A stretch of 9,394 nucleotides of DNA from an uncultured Nitrospinaceae bacterium (GTDB lineage Bacteria; Nitrospinota; Nitrospinia; Nitrospinales; VA-1). The notes below the pieces were generated by a model. The model searched no databases. It had not been told where the DNA came from and was given only the letters and a program-made list of their open reading frames with translations. Of the stretch, positions 6,141-9,394 are shown one piece after another; the first letter of the stretch is position 1, and the number at the start of each line of letters is the position of its first letter. Position numbers and translations under genes: made by a program. The stretch covers positions 1 to 9,394 of the forward strand of contig CALJGH010000078.1 in the NCBI GenBank assembly GCA_938073925.1. Direction: 5' to 3'.

Positions 6141-6725
6141 ATGCGCATTAAAATTTCAAAAAATTTGGTTACAAATAAATATTTAGCGAGATGTATGGTT
6201 GCTGTTTTAACGTTATGCTTTCTGTTCCTTAGTGGCCCAGCCCAGGCACAAGAAAAATGCCAACCTTTGGATAAAAAGCGAATTAAAATTGAAGGTTATA
6301 TTTCGAAAAAATTCCGCAAACAACGAAAAGCAGTTATTAAGGAATTTACTGAATTGGGGGACTCTCGAGCCGCACTCAGAGTCTACCCTATGGGAGAAAC
6401 TTCCAAGGTCATTGCTATTGGGAAATGCGTTCCCGTGCATATTGCCCAGCATGTCATTAAAAAAGCCATGCAATACAGCACCGGAGTTGAAAGTCTCGTT
6501 CAGCAACAGTTTGTCCACGGCCACTGGATAGGTGTTGGTGTCACTATATTTGACGAGCCTTCCCAGCAACTTGTTTCCTCAGAGCAGGTTCAGCAACTGC
6601 TGAACCCCGATCTTTCTAACGAAGAATTTCACAAACTTTATCTGCAGTTTGCAGTTCCTAATGAATTGACACCCTTTTTTGGCTTGCAGGTTCCGAATGT
6701 GAAGACCGCCCAACCGGCCCCCTAA
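6141..6725 (+). CDS. Secreted or periplasmic protein of unknown function
   Basis: A 194-residue protein with a signal peptide: a basic N-terminus (MRIKISKNLVTNKYLARC), a hydrophobic core at residues 19-31 (MVAVLTLCFLFLS) and a signal peptidase I site PAQAQ near residue 37. The mature part has two cysteines (C40 and C96) that could form a disulfide in the periplasm. A strongly basic helix (KKFRKQRKAVIKE) follows, then a hydrophobic beta-rich middle and a proline-rich tail ending QPAP. I do not recognise the family. The start is uncertain: GGAGAAG at 6120-6126 lies 14 nt or more upstream of the ATG at 6141, and the Met at 6195 would also leave a working signal peptide. It lies 97 nt after the YHS-like gene on the same strand and converges with the DUF1566 gene. 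Confidence 0.75.
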   Translation: MRIKISKNLVTNKYLARCMVAVLTLCFLFLSGPAQAQEKCQPLDKKRIKIEGYISKKFRKQRKAVIKEFTELGDSRAALRVYPMGETSKVIAIGKCVPVHIAQHVIKKAMQYSTGVESLVQQQFVHGHWIGVGVTIFDEPSQQLVSSEQVQQLLNPDLSNEEFHKLYLQFAVPNELTPFFGLQVPNVKTAQPAP

Positions 6726-6802
6726 CGGGGTTAAAATATTAGCAAAATATAGTTAAAAACCTGCTCTTTCCTTAACAGATACTGGGCGCCAAGACTAGGC
6801 GA

Positions 6803-7231
6803 CTAGTTATCGCGGCGTACGAGGCGGACGGCATGTGAAATGGTTTTATCATTTTTCTCATACCAGTAAGGACAACCATTTGCATAAAACATTATCTGGG
6901 CTTCCTTACCGCGTGTGGACGAGGTCCAAGTGCAGTTAGCGGCCCCTGGTGGAAACACTGAATCCAAATGTATGTCGCCATCTTTAGAATCTTTATTCAG
7001 TTTTTCCTTATCATAAATGGATGAAGCTTCATGAATAGTGGGAATTCGCCAATCGCTGTACCCCCCTGCCTTTTTTTTGTTGGATTCTTTCATATACTCT
7101 TCCGCCTCTGAATAGGAAACTTCTTTACCCAAATCCAGATGCGAATCATTAGCCATCCACGTCACGCTGGTTACCGAATCATAAACTGTTCCATCATCTC
7201 TTTTTAGAAATCGTGATTTTTCGTTGCCCAT
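6803..7231 (-). CDS. DUF1566 (Lcl C-terminal-like) domain protein
   Basis: A 142-residue protein that is essentially one DUF1566 domain. It begins with DDGTVYDSVTSVTWM (the family's GTVxDxxTGLxW start), then SYSEAEEYMKE, the hallmark GGYSDWRIPTIHEASSIYD at residues 57-74, a CTWTSST strand at 100-106, and ends SHAVRLVRRDN. The family is common in marine and deltaproteobacterial-type genomes, often as repeats in exported proteins; its function is not established. No signal peptide or membrane segment is visible, so this copy should stay in the cytoplasm unless exported otherwise. The start at 7231 has a good Shine-Dalgarno sequence (GAGG at 7240-7237, 5-nt spacing). A stable hairpin lies just upstream at 7253-7271. 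The domain call is firm; the role is unknown. Confidence 0.86.
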   Translation of the reverse strand: MGNEKSRFLKRDDGTVYDSVTSVTWMANDSHLDLGKEVSYSEAEEYMKESNKKKAGGYSDWRIPTIHEASSIYDKEKLNKDSKDGDIHLDSVFPPGAANCTWTSSTRGKEAQIMFYANGCPYWYEKNDKTISHAVRLVRRDN

Positions 7232-7252
7232 ATTTTCCTCTCAAAATAAACA

Positions 7253-7271
7253 TCGGGCAGAATCTACCCGA
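7253..7271 (-). terminator. Leader hairpin / possible terminator between the nitrilase and DUF1566 genes
   Basis: On the minus strand TCGGGTAG-ATT-CTGCCCGA forms an 8-bp stem (one G-U pair) with a 3-nt loop, followed by TGTTTATTTT. It lies about 77 nt after the nitrilase stop and 21 nt before the DUF1566 start. It could end the upstream transcript, or be a structured leader close to the ribosome-binding site. The broken T-run leaves the choice open. Confidence 0.5.
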
Positions 7272-7347
7272 CACGCATTGGTTTTTCAAATTAAGCCACA
7301 TTTTAACCTATGATGACTTCATTTCACAACATCTAGCCTGTTCACTG

Positions 7348-8136
7348 TTAAAGGTATAGATCGGTACGGCGGTCTTTAAAAATTTCGTTTTGTGAATTTA
7401 GATATTTGTCCCTGGCTTTTTTGAGGTCGATGTCAACAATATGAACCTCTTCTTCCTTTTCTGATGCTCGGACGAGTATGTTTCCATCAGGGTCAACCAC
7501 CTGACTCTGCCCTATGAAATTCAGTTTTTCTCCGGGAATACGTTCTTCTTCTCCGACCCGGTCTGCTGTGATGGCAAAAATACGGTTTTCCAAACAACGT
7601 GTGATCATTGCTTGCGGGCAATGGGGCAGAACCAGATTAGACGGATGCGCTATGATTTCCGCGCCTTTAAGAGCAAGCGACCGAGCAGTTTCCGGGAAAC
7701 GCCAGTCGAAGCAGATCATCACACCGACTTTTACACCGTCAAGATCAAACACCGGGGGTACATCTTTGCCGGCATGGAAACAGGATTTCTCAGTATCAAA
7801 CAGATGAATTTTTCTATAACGGCCGATTAAACCCTTTGGCCCAACAATAACAGAAGAGTTGTAGACTTGATCGCCTTCTATTTCGACTAGTCCGGCAATA
7901 AAATGTGCTTTGTTTTTTTTCGCGAGGGAAATTAGGAAATGGGTAGTCTTGCCGCCAGAAACAGGTTCTGCGAACCGATGAGCCTCATCCATGTTTTTGA
8001 ATCTATAGCCTGTTGCGAAAAGTTCTGGTAGAACAAATAATTCTGCTGCTTTTCCAGCCAGCATCTCTTCGATGCGATTCAGGTTGTCCTGAACGTTTCC
8101 AAACTCAGGACGGTTCTGGACGATTGCGACTTTCAT
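7348..8136 (-). CDS. Carbon-nitrogen hydrolase (nitrilase superfamily)
   Basis: A 262-residue single-domain amidohydrolase of typical size. The superfamily's Glu-Lys-Cys triad is intact: E38 in VLPELF, K109 in GRYRKIHLF and C142 in MICFDWRFPE. Other family features are the N-terminal strand MKVAIVQNRP, YNSSVIVGPKG near 92, and IGQSQVVDPDGNIL near 208. Such enzymes cleave C-N bonds of amides or nitriles (omega-amidase/Nit-type repair, N-carbamoyl-amine and similar substrates); the exact substrate cannot be assigned. The ATG at 8136 is preferred because family members begin right at this strand; a longer form from TTG at 8172 would add 12 residues with no family support. No strong Shine-Dalgarno sequence is present for either. 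It lies 91 nt downstream of aroC on the same strand and may share its transcript. Confidence 0.93.
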   Translation of the reverse strand: MKVAIVQNRPEFGNVQDNLNRIEEMLAGKAAELFVLPELFATGYRFKNMDEAHRFAEPVSGGKTTHFLISLAKKNKAHFIAGLVEIEGDQVYNSSVIVGPKGLIGRYRKIHLFDTEKSCFHAGKDVPPVFDLDGVKVGVMICFDWRFPETARSLALKGAEIIAHPSNLVLPHCPQAMITRCLENRIFAITADRVGEEERIPGEKLNFIGQSQVVDPDGNILVRASEKEEEVHIVDIDLKKARDKYLNSQNEIFKDRRTDLYL

Positions 8137-8227
8137 AGGAACAAGGCCATTCCTTGAAGAACCATCTATCAAGGGAAAAAATTAGTAAACAATAGCCAGA
8201 TCGATTAATAGCGCGCGTGCTGAGCGC

Positions 8228-9295
8228 TCAAAGCTGCGAGAACTTATTTCTATACAAATGGTCGATCAAGGTTAAAGCCACCATAGCTTCTGCAATAGGC
8301 ACGGCCCTTGGAGCAACACAGGGATCGTGTCTCCCTTCGACTCTAATTTCAGCTTTCTTGCCCTGACAGTTGACGGTGTCTTGCGCCTTGTTGATCGACG
8401 AGGTCGGCTTTACAACGAGCTTCACAACGATATCCATACCGTTCGAAATTCCACCCAGAATGCCACCTGCATTGTTAGTCGCAGTGACCACCTTTTTGTT
8501 TTTCATAGTGAACACATCATTGCATTGAGAACCAGTCATGGTTGCCGATTGGAATCCGACACCGATTTCGACTCCTTTTACCGCAGGGATACTCATCACC
8601 GCTTTTGCCAGATCGGCATCGAGTCGGTCAAATACCGGTTCACCCAACCCGGCGGGGACGCCTTGCGCAACCACTTCGACAACACCCCCCAAAGAGTCAC
8701 CCTTTTTTCGAGCCCGCATTATGGCGTTGATCATTTTGTCGGCCATTTTAGCATCGGGACAGCGGACGATATTATTCTCTATCTCTTTGAAGTCAATGGT
8801 TTGAGCGATATTTTTTCCCACTTGCCGAGTAAAACCGATAACTTTTATTTTTTCACGCGCCAGAAGTTTTTTGGCAATGGCACCTGCGGCAACACGACCA
8901 ACCGTTTCACGTGCGCTAGACCTGCCACCGCCAAGGTAATCGCGAAAGCCATATTTCATGTCATAGGTGTAGTCGGCATGCCCCGGTCGAAACAAGTCTT
9001 TAATCAACTCATATTTGGAAGAATCGGCATCTTCATTTTCGACTAACAAAGAAATCGGTGTGCCCGTAGTTTTACCGTTGAACACCCCGGACATGATTTG
9101 TATTTTATCGCCTTCTTTTCGTGTGGTGGTAACTTTGCTCTGCCCCGTTCGGCGTCGATTAAGCTCTAACTGGATTTCGGATTCTTTGAGAGACAATCCT
9201 GCGGGACAACCTTCGACAACAACGCCAAGTCCTCTGCCATGCGATTCCCCCCAAGTTGTAATTTTAAACAGTTTTCCGAAAGAGCTTCCTGACAT
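8228..9295 (-). CDS. aroC: Chorismate synthase AroC
   Basis: A 355-residue chorismate synthase, complete and of normal length. It catalyses the last shikimate-pathway step, converting 5-enolpyruvylshikimate-3-phosphate to chorismate with reduced FMN, in the cytoplasm as a tetramer. Visible motifs are FGKLFKITTWGESHG at the N-terminus (GESHG 16-20, with active-site H19), RPGHADYTYDMKYG at 103-116 (H106), the signature GGGRSSARETVGRVAAGAIA at 122-141, and GRHDPCVAPRAVPIAEAM at 321-338. The N-terminus matches the usual MxGNTFGKLF start, which fixes the ATG at 9295 although no strong Shine-Dalgarno sequence precedes it. There is no flavin reductase domain, so this is a monofunctional bacterial enzyme. 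The stop codon lies within a 10-bp palindrome (8221-8230). The gene leads a minus-strand run with the nitrilase and DUF1566 genes. Confidence 0.98.
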   Translation of the reverse strand: MSGSSFGKLFKITTWGESHGRGLGVVVEGCPAGLSLKESEIQLELNRRRTGQSKVTTTRKEGDKIQIMSGVFNGKTTGTPISLLVENEDADSSKYELIKDLFRPGHADYTYDMKYGFRDYLGGGRSSARETVGRVAAGAIAKKLLAREKIKVIGFTRQVGKNIAQTIDFKEIENNIVRCPDAKMADKMINAIMRARKKGDSLGGVVEVVAQGVPAGLGEPVFDRLDADLAKAVMSIPAVKGVEIGVGFQSATMTGSQCNDVFTMKNKKVVTATNNAGGILGGISNGMDIVVKLVVKPTSSINKAQDTVNCQGKKAEIRVEGRHDPCVAPRAVPIAEAMVALTLIDHLYRNKFSQL

Positions 9296-9335
9296 AAGCT
9301 TTGAGATATGGAGTTAGTTTTAGTTGCTGGGGAAA

Positions 9336-9353
9336 CTTGCATCAGAGTGCAAG
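9336..9353 (-). other. Small hairpin in the aroC upstream region
   Basis: CTTGCA (9336-9341) and TGCAAG (9348-9353) form a 6-bp stem with a 6-nt loop; on the minus strand it is followed by TTTCCCC. It may be a weak terminator of the gene upstream of aroC, or part of the aroC leader. No coding sequence could be assigned to 9296-9394. Confidence 0.3.
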
Positions 9354-9394
9354 CCTATTTATCAAGAGATCTAGACATAATGCATTGAAAAAAA

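Noticed and set aside
6719..6730. CCCC-TAAC-GGGG as terminator of the secreted-protein gene
   Set aside because: It has only four base pairs and overlaps the stop codon; the following TTAAAATATT is not a real T-run.
8137..8172. Longer nitrilase start at TTG 8172
   Set aside because: It adds 12 residues ahead of the conserved first strand of the family with no family support.
8221..8230. TGAGCGCTCA palindrome at the aroC stop codon
   Set aside because: It is a perfect 10-bp palindrome, but no T-run follows and it overlaps coding sequence; a chance match is likely. The neighbouring AGCGC...GCGCT repeat also lacks a terminator tail.
8327..9046. 239-codon open frame on the plus strand
   Set aside because: It is antisense to aroC, whose motifs are complete across the same bases; the plus-strand product has no recognisable domain and no convincing RBS.
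9354..9394. Possible C-terminal end of a minus-strand gene upstream of aroC
   Set aside because: Short open stretches exist in more than one frame and there is too little sequence to choose a frame or product.

Overview
The window is a chromosomal stretch of moderate G+C (mid-40s percent by eye) from a Gram-negative bacterium. The mix of a Pup-ligase family gene (Pup-proteasome systems outside Actinobacteria are known mainly from Nitrospinota/Nitrospirota-type lineages and a few other phyla), an RpoH-type sigma factor with a recognisable RpoH box, and exported proteins with ordinary signal peptides suggests an uncultured Nitrospinota-like (marine nitrite-oxidiser relative) genome. That assignment is an inference, not something the sequence proves. 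There are no tRNA/rRNA genes, no CRISPR array, no insertion sequence and no phage genes. This is mostly housekeeping DNA with a few unusual small genes.

Layout. (1) Plus strand, 1-1970: the 3' end of a Pup ligase/depupylase family gene overlaps a HIT-family (HINT-type) gene by 8 nt, which is followed 4 nt later by nadA (quinolinate synthase). The run closes with a probable intrinsic terminator. (2) Plus strand, 2132-2693: a stand-alone two-EF-hand calcium-binding protein, ended by a very clear intrinsic terminator. (3) Minus strand, 5730 down to 2810: rpoH, then fumC whose Shine-Dalgarno sequence begins at the rpoH stop codon, then a probable 27-residue membrane peptide gene, then what looks like the wreck of an exported/AsmA-like protein gene (start and RBS kept, N-terminal domain lost, frame broken). 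(4) Plus strand, 5804-6725: a small membrane-anchored YHS-like protein that has lost its metal-binding cysteines, then a secreted protein of unknown function. (5) Minus strand, 9295 down to 6803: aroC (chorismate synthase), a nitrilase-superfamily amidohydrolase, and a cytoplasmic DUF1566 protein behind a leader hairpin.

Functionally the recognisable genes cover protein quality control (Pup ligase, heat-shock sigma factor), NAD and aromatic amino-acid biosynthesis (nadA, aroC), the TCA cycle (fumC) and amide/nitrile or metabolite-repair chemistry. The most interesting points are the small overlooked ORF after fumC, the cysteine-less YHS protein, the internally deleted pseudogene, the tight rpoH-fumC coupling, and the operator-like palindrome just ahead of rpoH. 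I found no convincing new multi-gene defence or mobile system.
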